Assembly (NCBI RefSeq): GCF_001613805.1
Contig: NZ_LPVY01000003.1
Location: forward strand, 310,001-374,000
Reading direction: 5' to 3'
DNA: 64,000 nt
Source of the DNA: Thalassospira lucentensis
GTDB lineage: Bacteria; Pseudomonadota; Alphaproteobacteria; Rhodospirillales; Thalassospiraceae
A program made the translations under genes and the position numbers. Each line of letters begins with the position of its first letter. Position 1 is the first letter of the stretch. Below, piece after piece: positions 46,794 through 54,001 of this stretch. The notes beneath the pieces are model-generated. The model was given only the letters and a program-made list of their open reading frames with translations. It was not told where the DNA came from and did not search any database.

Positions 46794-46809
46794 TGTAAAA
46801 TTCGTTACA
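46794..46809. promoter_or_regulatory. TGTAA-N6-TTACA site D
   Basis: Perfect arms with the spacer AATTCG, extended to TTGTAA/TTACAA, about 110 bp upstream of the rpiR TTG start. Likely bound by the RpiR protein for both directions. Confidence 0.65.
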
Positions 46810-46921
46810 ATCATTGTATTTGTAGGTCAGACAAGGTAAACCGCGCCCGAACAATGCATAAGCGCAATTTGCGGGTGTTTGGCCATTCCGTGCGAATGGC
46901 ATAACCGGGGAAATATCGCCT

Positions 46922-47803
46922 TTGGATGCGAAGCAGCAGGCAACGAAACCGACAGTCGCCGAACAGATCACGCAAAAAGCCGATACACTGACCGCGTCGG
47001 AACGCAAACTGGCCCAGGCGCTGCTTGGCAACTATCCGATGGCCGGCCTTGAAACGGTGGCAACCTTTGCCGAAAGGTGTGGCGTTTCCGCCCCGACGGT
47101 GCTGCGCTTTGCCAGCAAGATCGGCTTTGACAGCTATCCCGATATGCAGGCGCGCCTGCGCGGTGAACTCGAAGCTCGCCTGCAATCACCTTTGACCCGA
47201 AGCAGCCTGCCACGCTCGCGCAATCATTCCGGTCATCCGATGGGTGAATTGCTTCATGAAATGACCGAAGCAACCATTAGCAACATTCGCACAAGCCTTG
47301 CCAACATCAACCCGGCCGAACTGCAAAGTGCCATTGAACTGATCGGTGATTGCAAGGGATCGGTTTATCTGCTGGGCGGGCGGTTTACATCCGCCCTTGC
47401 GGTTTATGCCTATGAACATCTGCGCACCATGCGAAGCCATGTTCGGCGCGTCTCGGGCCAAAGTGCCAAATGGGCCGAAGACCTTCTGGATATCGGCAAA
47501 CGCGATGTTCTGCTGGTTTTTGATGTCCGACGTTATCAGGCTGATGTCATTGCCTTTGCCGAAGCCGCCGCACGGCAGGATGCCAAAATCATTCTTTTCA
47601 CGGACCAGTGGCTCAGCCCGATTGCGCAATTCGCCCGGCATGTCTTTCCGGTCCGTATCGAAACCGGCACGACATGGGATAGCTCTGCTGCCAGCATGGT
47701 AATGCTTGAAACCCTGCTTGAAGGGGTTGGTCAACATAACCCCGAGCAGGTGCGTGCGCGCATCAAGCATCTGGAAATTCTGCGTCGCCCGTCTCAATCT
47801 TAA
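46922..47803 (+). CDS. MurR/RpiR-family regulator with SIS domain
   Basis: The protein has 293 residues. The N-terminal RpiR helix-turn-helix (about 25-80: SERKLAQALLGNYPMAGLET and CGVSAPTVLRFASKIGFDSY) is followed by a SIS sugar-isomerase-like domain (about 125-255: YLLGGRFTSALAVYAYEHLR, DVLLVFDVRRYQADVIAFAE). The start is TTG at 46922, since no ATG is in frame nearby. It is divergent from the TRAP operon and is the obvious candidate to bind the four TGTAA-N6-TTACA sites. The effector could be a phosphorylated compound or an amine catabolite. Confidence 0.9.
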   Translation: MDAKQQATKPTVAEQITQKADTLTASERKLAQALLGNYPMAGLETVATFAERCGVSAPTVLRFASKIGFDSYPDMQARLRGELEARLQSPLTRSSLPRSRNHSGHPMGELLHEMTEATISNIRTSLANINPAELQSAIELIGDCKGSVYLLGGRFTSALAVYAYEHLRTMRSHVRRVSGQSAKWAEDLLDIGKRDVLLVFDVRRYQADVIAFAEAAARQDAKIILFTDQWLSPIAQFARHVFPVRIETGTTWDSSAASMVMLETLLEGVGQHNPEQVRARIKHLEILRRPSQS

Positions 47804-47900
47804 GACGCCGCGTACATTCGCCGCAGTAATGATTGAAACCACCGCCGCACCGCGATAGCTTGGGGCATAATTTTTATCACCAAATACCGGAGCCGCACCG

Positions 47901-48143
47901 ATGCATCCCTTCTTCATTTTCGTGAAATGCGATCTGGGCAAAGCCTATGACGTTGCCACCTCACTGGTCGAGGAAATCGAAGGTGTATCGGAAGTCTATT
48001 CGATCTCGGGTCCGTTCGAGCTGCTGGTAAAGGTCTATATCGAGGACGGTCAGGATATCGGGCGCTATGTGAACGAAAAAATCCATCTGCTGCCCCATAT
48101 CAAGGACACCCAGACCATCATTACCTTTAACGCCTTCACCTGA
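47901..48143 (+). CDS. Stand-alone Lrp/AsnC ligand-binding domain protein
   Basis: The 80-residue protein matches only the C-terminal RAM domain of Lrp/AsnC regulators (FIFVKCDLGKAYDVATSLVE, VYSISGPFELLVKVYIEDGQ, DTQTIITFNAF). There is no DNA-binding domain. Such small proteins can bind amino acids and may form mixed oligomers with full Lrp proteins. It is followed directly by a strong terminator. Which ligand it binds is unknown. Confidence 0.85.
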   Translation: MHPFFIFVKCDLGKAYDVATSLVEEIEGVSEVYSISGPFELLVKVYIEDGQDIGRYVNEKIHLLPHIKDTQTIITFNAFT

Positions 48144-48157
48144 TTTACCGAAAATGC

Positions 48158-48189
48158 AAAAACGCGATGACATGGCTCATCGCGTTTTT
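48158..48189 (+). terminator. Terminator after the Lrp-domain gene
   Basis: AAAACGCGATGA pairs with TCATCGCGTTTT around a 6-nt loop (48171-48176), followed by further T residues. It should also stop transcription arriving from the tRNA side on the minus strand. Confidence 0.9.
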
Positions 48190-48244
48190 TGTTTTATTGG
48201 TTTTGGCAAAAGAAAAAGGCACCCTGTTCGGGTGCCTTGATCAA

Positions 48245-48337
48245 TGGCGGACAAGGAGGGATTCGAACCCTCGATGGGGCTTTTGACCCCATACTCCCTT
48301 AGCAGGGGAGCGCCTTCAGCCACTCGGCCACTTGCCC
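48245..48337 (-). tRNA. tRNA-Ser (anticodon GCT)
   Basis: A 93-nt type II tRNA is read on the minus strand, with acceptor arms GGGCAAG and CTTGTCC (one G-U pair), discriminator G and an encoded CCA. The anticodon GCT is complementary to 48301-48303 and reads AGC/AGU codons. The long variable arm (GTATGGGGTC...GCCCC) and the T-arm GGTTCGAATCC confirm serine. Confidence 0.95.
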
Positions 48338-48371
48338 TTATCTCTTTGGTGTTCCGTGCGGAACGACGCCT

Positions 48372-48400
48372 TTCTTAAACATCGCATCAGCCCATGTCAA
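48372..48400 (-). promoter_or_regulatory. Sigma-70-like promoter of tRNA-Ser
   Basis: On the minus strand, TTGACA (48395-48400) is followed by a 17-bp spacer and TAAGAA (48372-48377), about 35 bp before the tRNA 5' end. The remaining gap to 48624 shows no gene. Confidence 0.6.
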
Positions 48401-48624
48401 TGCCGGAAACAGGCGTCCTGCCCGTTTTCTTTTATCAAATCCGTTGAATGAAACCACCAGCTTTTTGAAGGGCTTTGCCATTGCCTTTTCCGGTTGAGGA
48501 CCAAAAGAGTCTCCAAACCATCATATTGCTGTCATCGCAGCGAAAAACTTGGCTGTCATAAGAACAATGTAAGCTTCTTTTTCCCGTTTGAGCCCGTTCG
48601 AGACAGAAAGCAGGTTAAAGCATC

Positions 48625-48846
48625 ATGCGTACCGTTTATCAGAGCACGGATGACCTTGGTCATACCCTTCGCGCCCTGAAACTCAGCAAGGAAGGCCACA
48701 ACAATCCGGTCTATCTTGGCCTTGTAATTCACGATCGCGAAGTCCTGTTTCGCACCCGTGAAAATTCATCACGCGAATTTGTTCTGCAGAAGATCAAGGA
48801 ATTCGTCGCGGCCAACAGCCCGACATTAAATGCCCAACCGGCCTGA
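48625..48846 (+). CDS. Small conserved-looking protein, unknown function
   Basis: The protein has 73 residues from the ATG at 48625. It is soluble, with no signal and no Cys. An N-terminal alpha/beta part (HNNPVYLGLVIHDREVLFRT) is followed by a helix (SREFVLQKIKEFVAANS). I do not recognise the family. It probably has its own promoter and is closed by a terminator that contains the stop codon in its loop. Confidence 0.6.
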   Translation: MRTVYQSTDDLGHTLRALKLSKEGHNNPVYLGLVIHDREVLFRTRENSSREFVLQKIKEFVAANSPTLNAQPA

Positions 48847-48859
48847 TGGCCGGTTTTTT
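48836..48859 (+). terminator. Terminator containing the stop codon of the 73-residue gene
   Basis: AACCGGCC (48836-48843) pairs with GGCCGGTT (48848-48855) and a T run follows. The 4-nt loop TGAT holds the TGA stop of the small gene. Confidence 0.8.
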
Positions 48860-48920
48860 ATTGCCCGGATCGCGGCCGGTTCATCCCGCCCGCCATACCA
48901 CGCGAAACGAGATCGCGCCG

Positions 48921-48977
48921 GGGCGAAACTCCCCGTTCGCCCTGCAACTCGAACCGCCGGTCCATGGACCGGCGGTT
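48921..48977. repeat. Stacked inverted repeats between convergent genes
   Basis: GGGCGAA/TTCGCCC (48921-48942) is followed by a perfect 26-bp palindrome (48952-48977, arms AACCGCCGGTCCA) and TCTTTAT. It lies between the small gene and the MFS gene end, and may be a second terminator or an intergenic repeat element. Confidence 0.5.
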
Positions 48978-48989
48978 TCTTTATCTGGC

Positions 48990-50165
48990 TTATGCCCGCT
49001 GCGTCACCGCCAGCCGCCCGCCAAGCCACATCAGGATCATCGCCATCACCAGTACAGGCAAAACACCGAAATTAATGATGTTCCATCCCGCCCCGGCAAT
49101 CAGCGCACCTGCCACCAGCGATGCCACCGTCCCGGTGATGCTGTTGCCAAGTTCCATCAGGCTTTGCGCATGGCCGCGTTCCGATGCGTCATGCCCCTCG
49201 CCCAAAAGCGTCGTCCCCGCCAGCAGCATCAGATTCCAGCCAATCCCCAGCAGGAACGAACTGATCAGGAATGCCGAAAAACTGATCCCCGATACAGCAA
49301 AGGCGACACTGAACACGAGTGCGATCGCGCCAACCATCGCCATCAAACGCGCACCAAACCGGTCAATCATCGGACCGGCGACAAAGGCCGGTAAAAACAT
49401 ACCGATAATGTGCCAGCGAATCACATTCGCCGCCGTATCAACATCAAACCCGCAAAACTTCATCGCAAGCGGTGTTGCCGTCATAACAAGGATCATGATG
49501 CCATGCCCTGCGGCACTGACTGCAATCGCCCCGCGCAGCCTTGGCCGTTTCAGAAGTTCCAGCATAACCGCCCCGCCCGTCTTGGTTTTTGCCGGAACCC
49601 CGCCATCCCGCAACATCAACATGATCAACGCCGCCAATGCCGCCAGCCCGGCGAGTGCCAGATACGATCCGGTAAAGGGGATCGCGACCATATTGCGGGT
49701 ATGACTGGCAATTTCCGGCGCAATCAGGGCCGCAAGAACGCCGCCGCCCACCACAAGCGCAGCCGCCCGGCCCTTCTGATCGTCACGCACCGCTTCTAGT
49801 GCGGCATAACGGTAATACATCGCCGATGCCTGATAGCCACCAATCAGCAATGTACCGAGACACACCAGACTGAACTCTGCCTGATAAACACCACCCGCCA
49901 CCACGGCACCGCCAAGCACGCCGCTGACCGCGCCCAGAAACAATCCGGTCCGCCTGCCATAACGCTGCATGATCATCGCCAGCGGATGCACACAGGCAAG
50001 GTTGCCCAGCAACAATAACGCCAGCGGCAGGGTCGCCAGCTCCGGCACAGGGGCCAGATCAATCCCGATCAGGGATGTAAGGGTGATCCCGATCAGCGAG
50101 CAGGACCAATAAAGCGCCTGGGCAATAAACAGCAGACGCACCGATCCATTGGTCAGTAACAGCAT
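48990..50165 (-). CDS. MFS transporter
   Basis: The 391-residue inner-membrane protein has about 12 helices. The MFS motif between helices 2 and 3 is weak but present (AMIMQRYGRRTGLFLG). A second one appears between helices 8 and 9 (GPMIDRFGARLMAMVG). It looks like a drug or metabolite exporter of the small MFS class. It starts 52 bp downstream of the GlxA-type regulator gene on the same strand, so the two may be co-transcribed. The substrate is unknown. Confidence 0.85.
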   Translation of the reverse strand: MLLLTNGSVRLLFIAQALYWSCSLIGITLTSLIGIDLAPVPELATLPLALLLLGNLACVHPLAMIMQRYGRRTGLFLGAVSGVLGGAVVAGGVYQAEFSLVCLGTLLIGGYQASAMYYRYAALEAVRDDQKGRAAALVVGGGVLAALIAPEIASHTRNMVAIPFTGSYLALAGLAALAALIMLMLRDGGVPAKTKTGGAVMLELLKRPRLRGAIAVSAAGHGIMILVMTATPLAMKFCGFDVDTAANVIRWHIIGMFLPAFVAGPMIDRFGARLMAMVGAIALVFSVAFAVSGISFSAFLISSFLLGIGWNLMLLAGTTLLGEGHDASERGHAQSLMELGNSITGTVASLVAGALIAGAGWNIINFGVLPVLVMAMILMWLGGRLAVTQRA

Positions 50166-50217
50166 GTCGCCAACTCCAATAAAAACAGATGATTACGAAA
50201 ATATCTTCGCCGTTCGC

Positions 50218-51249
50218 CTACACCGGAACGGCCATCGGCCTTCGTCCGAAACGGTCGGCATATTCCTGCGGACTGACCGACAGATGGCGTTGAAAGGCCC
50301 GGCGCAGGGTTTCCGGATGACCAAAGCCGCACAGCCGCGCTGCGCGCGTCACGGTCATCGCATCATCCTGCAAAAGGGCACGTGCGGCTTCAATCCGGAC
50401 CCGTTCAACATAACGTGCCGGTGTCATGCCAAGATCGCGGGTGAATACCCGCGAAAATGTCCGGGCCGACATCCCCGCACGATTTGCCAGAACTTCCAGC
50501 GACAAATCACCGTCCAAGTGGCCCGGCATCCATTCCAGCAGCCCGGCGAGCTGCGCGGTCGCCCCGATGGCAGGCGTCAGATAGGCCGAAAACTGCGCCT
50601 GCCCGCCTGGCCGTTTCAAAAACATCACCAGCCGCCGCGCCACGGCAAGGGCAATGGCACGCCCGTGATCGGCTTCGACCAATGCCAGCGCCAGATCAAT
50701 GCCCGCCGTTACTCCGGCGGATGTAAAGATATGCGGATCACCGTCCATACCGGTCGCGTCATAGCTATGCAGTCGATCCTCGATCACATTGACCTTCGGG
50801 AAATGCGCGCGCATCTCGTCGCAGCGTGACCAATGCGTGGTGGCCATCCTGTTGTCCAGAAGCCCTGCCTCGGCCAGGATCAACGCACCGGAACAAACCG
50901 AGCCAAGTCGCTCGACGTGGCATTCTGCCCGCGCCAACCATTCCAGAATATCCTGGCGCTGGCGCAACCGGTTCACACCATCGCCACCAGCAATCAGGAC
51001 AGTATCGGTTTCATCCAGATCAAGGTCCCGCCAATCCAGATCGGCATAAAGCCTGAACCCGCCTGATGTCTGCACCGGCCCGGCGGCATCGGCAATCACC
51101 AGCAACTCATAGGCCCGTTCGCGCCCCTGCCGTTCCAGTTCGGCATTGGCTGAGGCAAAAACCTGCAACGGCCCGACAACGTCAAGGCTCATGACATCGT
51201 CAAAGGCAAGGCAGGCGACGGTTTTCGTGCTGGTTGTGCTGTCAGGCAT
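50218..51249 (-). CDS. GlxA-type AraC regulator with DJ-1/PfpI domain
   Basis: The protein has 343 residues. The N-terminal DJ-1/PfpI-like domain (about 1-190) includes ACLAFDDVMSLDVVGPLQVF and LGSVCSGALILAEAGLL with the Cys at the nucleophile elbow. The C-terminal AraC helix-turn-helix (about 230-330) has LEVLANRAGMSARTFSRVFT and RLCGFGHPETLRRAFQRHLS. This class often senses quaternary amines (e.g. GbdR, CdhR) or is uncharacterised. The likely target is the MFS gene downstream. Confidence 0.9.
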   Translation of the reverse strand: MPDSTTSTKTVACLAFDDVMSLDVVGPLQVFASANAELERQGRERAYELLVIADAAGPVQTSGGFRLYADLDWRDLDLDETDTVLIAGGDGVNRLRQRQDILEWLARAECHVERLGSVCSGALILAEAGLLDNRMATTHWSRCDEMRAHFPKVNVIEDRLHSYDATGMDGDPHIFTSAGVTAGIDLALALVEADHGRAIALAVARRLVMFLKRPGGQAQFSAYLTPAIGATAQLAGLLEWMPGHLDGDLSLEVLANRAGMSARTFSRVFTRDLGMTPARYVERVRIEAARALLQDDAMTVTRAARLCGFGHPETLRRAFQRHLSVSPQEYADRFGRRPMAVPV

Positions 51250-51412
51250 GGCAATCCCCGTTCATCAGGAATACAGCATGCCTCAGGTTACTGTTGGCAA
51301 CAATGACAAACACCCCACGAATCTTGCCACAACATCTGTTGCCACAATCTTCGCGGGGTGTGCCTCTTCGCAGCTTTACTGCGTCTCCCCACCAAACTCT
51401 GGATCGGCCGCC

Positions 51413-53101
51413 CTAAAAACCGCTTCGCTGCAAAAGGGCATAGAAATCACGTATCGTGCCTTCCTTGGCCGTCATATCCTTGATGTCATCAACAAGCTTG
51501 TCGGTAAAATTCGGCTGTTTCAGATAGCCGACGACCCTTTTTCGGGCCATGGATGCCGATTTCCCCTCAATCAGAACACCACTCGAACAGAATTGCACCA
51601 GCATATAGGCACGCTTGCGCAGATGAAGCGACGGATTGTCGATCCGCTCAATCACTTTTTCACGCACCAGATAATCCGCCAGCCCCTCGTCAAGCTTGTC
51701 GCCAATGCGCTGTTTCTGTTCGTCGGAAAGTTTCGATGCCTGAAGCGCATCATTCATCACGGTGACCGTCGCCATCTTGTCACGTGGTTTGGCATCACTG
51801 TCGCAAAATGCGCGCAATGCCCGCATATCCTTGACCGTATCCATCAGCATATCGAAAACTTCGTCCCCGAAATCTTCGACAATCCCGGAATTCATAACTG
51901 CCAGCAGCCAGGCCATCTTGCGGCAATTCGGCCCCATGCGACCGTTGATTTCCGCCACCCCGTCAATCATGGCACGCGGACCACCAACATTGCGAAGACG
52001 CGCGCCGCGCTCGGCCAGGGCCGATACCATCGGCGCCCCGTAAACAACGCCCTTCTCGCTCACCAACCGGTCCAGAATACCGACCAGCGGATCAGGATCG
52101 CTTTCATGGCGGGTCAGACTGTTCGCACTACGCAACTCGCGAACAATATAATCAAACAGGGCTTCCTGCGATGTCGCCAGCAAGCCCGAACCAAACAGCG
52201 GGTTCAGCAATTCAAGAATATCATCGGCTGAACCGCGATTGCCACGCGCCCGCCCCAACGCCAGATCGATATGCAGGATTACGGCATCGCCAAAGCTGCG
52301 CGAACTGCCAAGCAATTCTTTCAACGCCACTGGCGATCCCAGAATGTCGGCAATAACATCGTCAAGCAGCTTGCGCGCGGCCTCATCTTTCTCGTCACCC
52401 TTAACCTTCAACGCCAGGTCAAGCTTGCCAACCCAGTTTCGGCTTGACGACAACACCCGCGTCAGCGCAACCATGGTCAGAAAGTCGGTATCCTCCGCAA
52501 GATTCAGACGGCGAATTTCATCACGGACTTCGGAAATGGTGGCATCTTCAAATGCCGGAAGGTCGACCTTTTCGACCTCGCGCGCACGCGCGGCCAACTG
52601 CTCGATCGCGCCATGCAGCTTGTTCATGGCCTCGATATGGTCGCCATCGGTCGCCTTGGCATGAATGCCGGCCACCTTGTCGACAGCAGTCGGCATCAAT
52701 GTATCATGAAACATCAACTTGCGCAGATTCTGGTAATTATACATTACCTCGCAAGGGGTCAGGATTTCCTGTTCGAAATATTTGCGTAGCAGACGATTGA
52801 TCGTCGCACGGCTTTCCGACTGCAAAAGGTCGTTATCGGAATCACAAAGCGGTGCATCCTCAATCGCCGAGACACGAACATCCTTGTCGTCGTCTTCGCC
52901 TGCACCCTGCTTTTCCAGAAGAACTTTTTCGATATGTCGACCGTCGGCGCGTTCCCAATCACGAACAACCCTAACGGCGGAGACCTTGGTCTTTAAAAGC
53001 TTTTCAGCCTCGTTAACCGCCTCTTTTTCGACATCAAAGGTCGAATGAATGATCCAGCGTTCCCCACGCTGAACCCTTACTTCAAAGGTCGTATCCGACA
53101 T
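51413..53101 (-). CDS. Large soluble protein of unrecognised family
   Basis: The protein has 562 residues from the ATG at 53101; a GTG at 53110 is also possible (AGGGAG lies between good and poor spacing for each). It is soluble, with no signal peptide and no membrane helix. The first 45 residues resemble a small beta domain (TFEVRVQRGERWIIHSTFDV). The rest is mainly helical and charged, looking like an array of helical repeats. Recognisable patches are RNVGGPRAMIDGVAEINGRM and NCRKMAWLLAVMNSGIVEDF. I could not match it to a known enzyme. It lies alone, downstream of an AT-rich promoter region. Confidence 0.85.
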   Translation of the reverse strand: MSDTTFEVRVQRGERWIIHSTFDVEKEAVNEAEKLLKTKVSAVRVVRDWERADGRHIEKVLLEKQGAGEDDDKDVRVSAIEDAPLCDSDNDLLQSESRATINRLLRKYFEQEILTPCEVMYNYQNLRKLMFHDTLMPTAVDKVAGIHAKATDGDHIEAMNKLHGAIEQLAARAREVEKVDLPAFEDATISEVRDEIRRLNLAEDTDFLTMVALTRVLSSSRNWVGKLDLALKVKGDEKDEAARKLLDDVIADILGSPVALKELLGSSRSFGDAVILHIDLALGRARGNRGSADDILELLNPLFGSGLLATSQEALFDYIVRELRSANSLTRHESDPDPLVGILDRLVSEKGVVYGAPMVSALAERGARLRNVGGPRAMIDGVAEINGRMGPNCRKMAWLLAVMNSGIVEDFGDEVFDMLMDTVKDMRALRAFCDSDAKPRDKMATVTVMNDALQASKLSDEQKQRIGDKLDEGLADYLVREKVIERIDNPSLHLRKRAYMLVQFCSSGVLIEGKSASMARKRVVGYLKQPNFTDKLVDDIKDMTAKEGTIRDFYALLQRSGF

Positions 53102-53181
53102 AACGCGCACTGGCTCCCTAACTTCCTGTATGGGGGCGGCATTTGCATGCCCTTACTCAGTCAGGCGCGTGTCCCATCATT

Positions 53182-53209
53182 TTTATATTTATACTTCTTT
53201 ATAAGGCAA
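53182..53209 (-). promoter_or_regulatory. Candidate promoter of the unrecognised 562-residue gene
   Basis: On the minus strand TTGCCT (53204-53209) and TATAAA (53182-53187) are separated by 16 bp, about 80 bp upstream of the start. The rest of 53111-53380 is AT-rich with no gene. Confidence 0.35.
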
Positions 53210-53380
53210 TTCTGTTTCTGAAAACAATAGGGCGAATTCGAACTTTTCAAATGTTATCGGAAATCGTGGTATTCCAGCAAAACAGCTACCATTCTGAATA
53301 CATCAAAAAACAATCATACAACCGAAAATACACATACCTTGGTATGGCCGGCTATACCAAACCTATCCTTTCGGCAAATT

Positions 53381-54001
53381 TCAGCGATAAGACCGGGCAA
53401 TGGAATCGCTCAGTCGCGCCAAAAGATCACTCATGGCAGCAACGGTTGCCTCGGTGGTTGTGTCTTTCGGAACCACGGTGTCAGTAAACCGTTCGGACAC
53501 GGCAACTTCGCCGGAATTGAAATTGACGATTTTCCAGCGTGCCGCCATCTGCACGGAACCGTCCGGTTGGCGCTCAAACTGCCCAAGATCCACCACGATC
53601 TGCCAGACAACCCCGTCACGTGAATTCCACGGGAATGTCTCGATCCGTTGCGGGCTCAGTCGATGATCCAGATTTTCCACCAGGACACGCTGAATGTTTT
53701 CATCCAGCGGCTCGGCCCAGCGATCAAACTGATTGATCACCAACCGGTTATCGCTGCTGCGTGTTACGATCTGGCTGCGATCCAGATGACTTGGGATAGT
53801 GATAGGACCAACGCCGACCACCGCCGTTCTGGCCGCCCCCGACGGCGCAGAAACATCATCCGGGGACAACAGGAAATAACGTTCCTGAACCGGTGTGCTG
53901 CATGCTGCCAGAACTCCCAGCGATGCTACAAACATTCCCGCCATCACACGATTGCGAATTTTTGCCATTGCTTTCGGTTTCATCTGCAATTCCTGCATCA
54001 T
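53381..54001 (-). CDS. pqiC: PqiC-like outer-membrane lipoprotein
   Basis: The 206-residue protein has a lipobox ending LAAC (about residue 34, SLGVLAACSTPVQERYFLLS). It then shows the PqiC/YmbA-type pattern VGVGPITIPSHLDRSQIVTR, QFDRWAEPLDENIQRVLVEN and a closing amphipathic helix (VAAMSDLLARLSDSIARSY). Its start overlaps the pqiB stop by four bases. It should anchor the MCE tunnel at the outer membrane. Confidence 0.9.
   Translation of the reverse strand: MMQELQMKPKAMAKIRNRVMAGMFVASLGVLAACSTPVQERYFLLSPDDVSAPSGAARTAVVGVGPITIPSHLDRSQIVTRSSDNRLVINQFDRWAEPLDENIQRVLVENLDHRLSPQRIETFPWNSRDGVVWQIVVDLGQFERQPDGSVQMAARWKIVNFNSGEVAVSERFTDTVVPKDTTTEATVAAMSDLLARLSDSIARSYR

Larger units (their letters stand above)
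46419..46921. promoter_or_regulatory. Divergent control region of dctQMP and the rpiR gene
   Basis: About 500 bp with no credible gene. It contains two TGTAA-N6-TTACA sites (annotated separately) near the rpiR side. A small hairpin CCGC-GAAAA-GCGG (about 46718-46730, minus-strand reading) lies in the dctQ leader. Confidence 0.5.
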
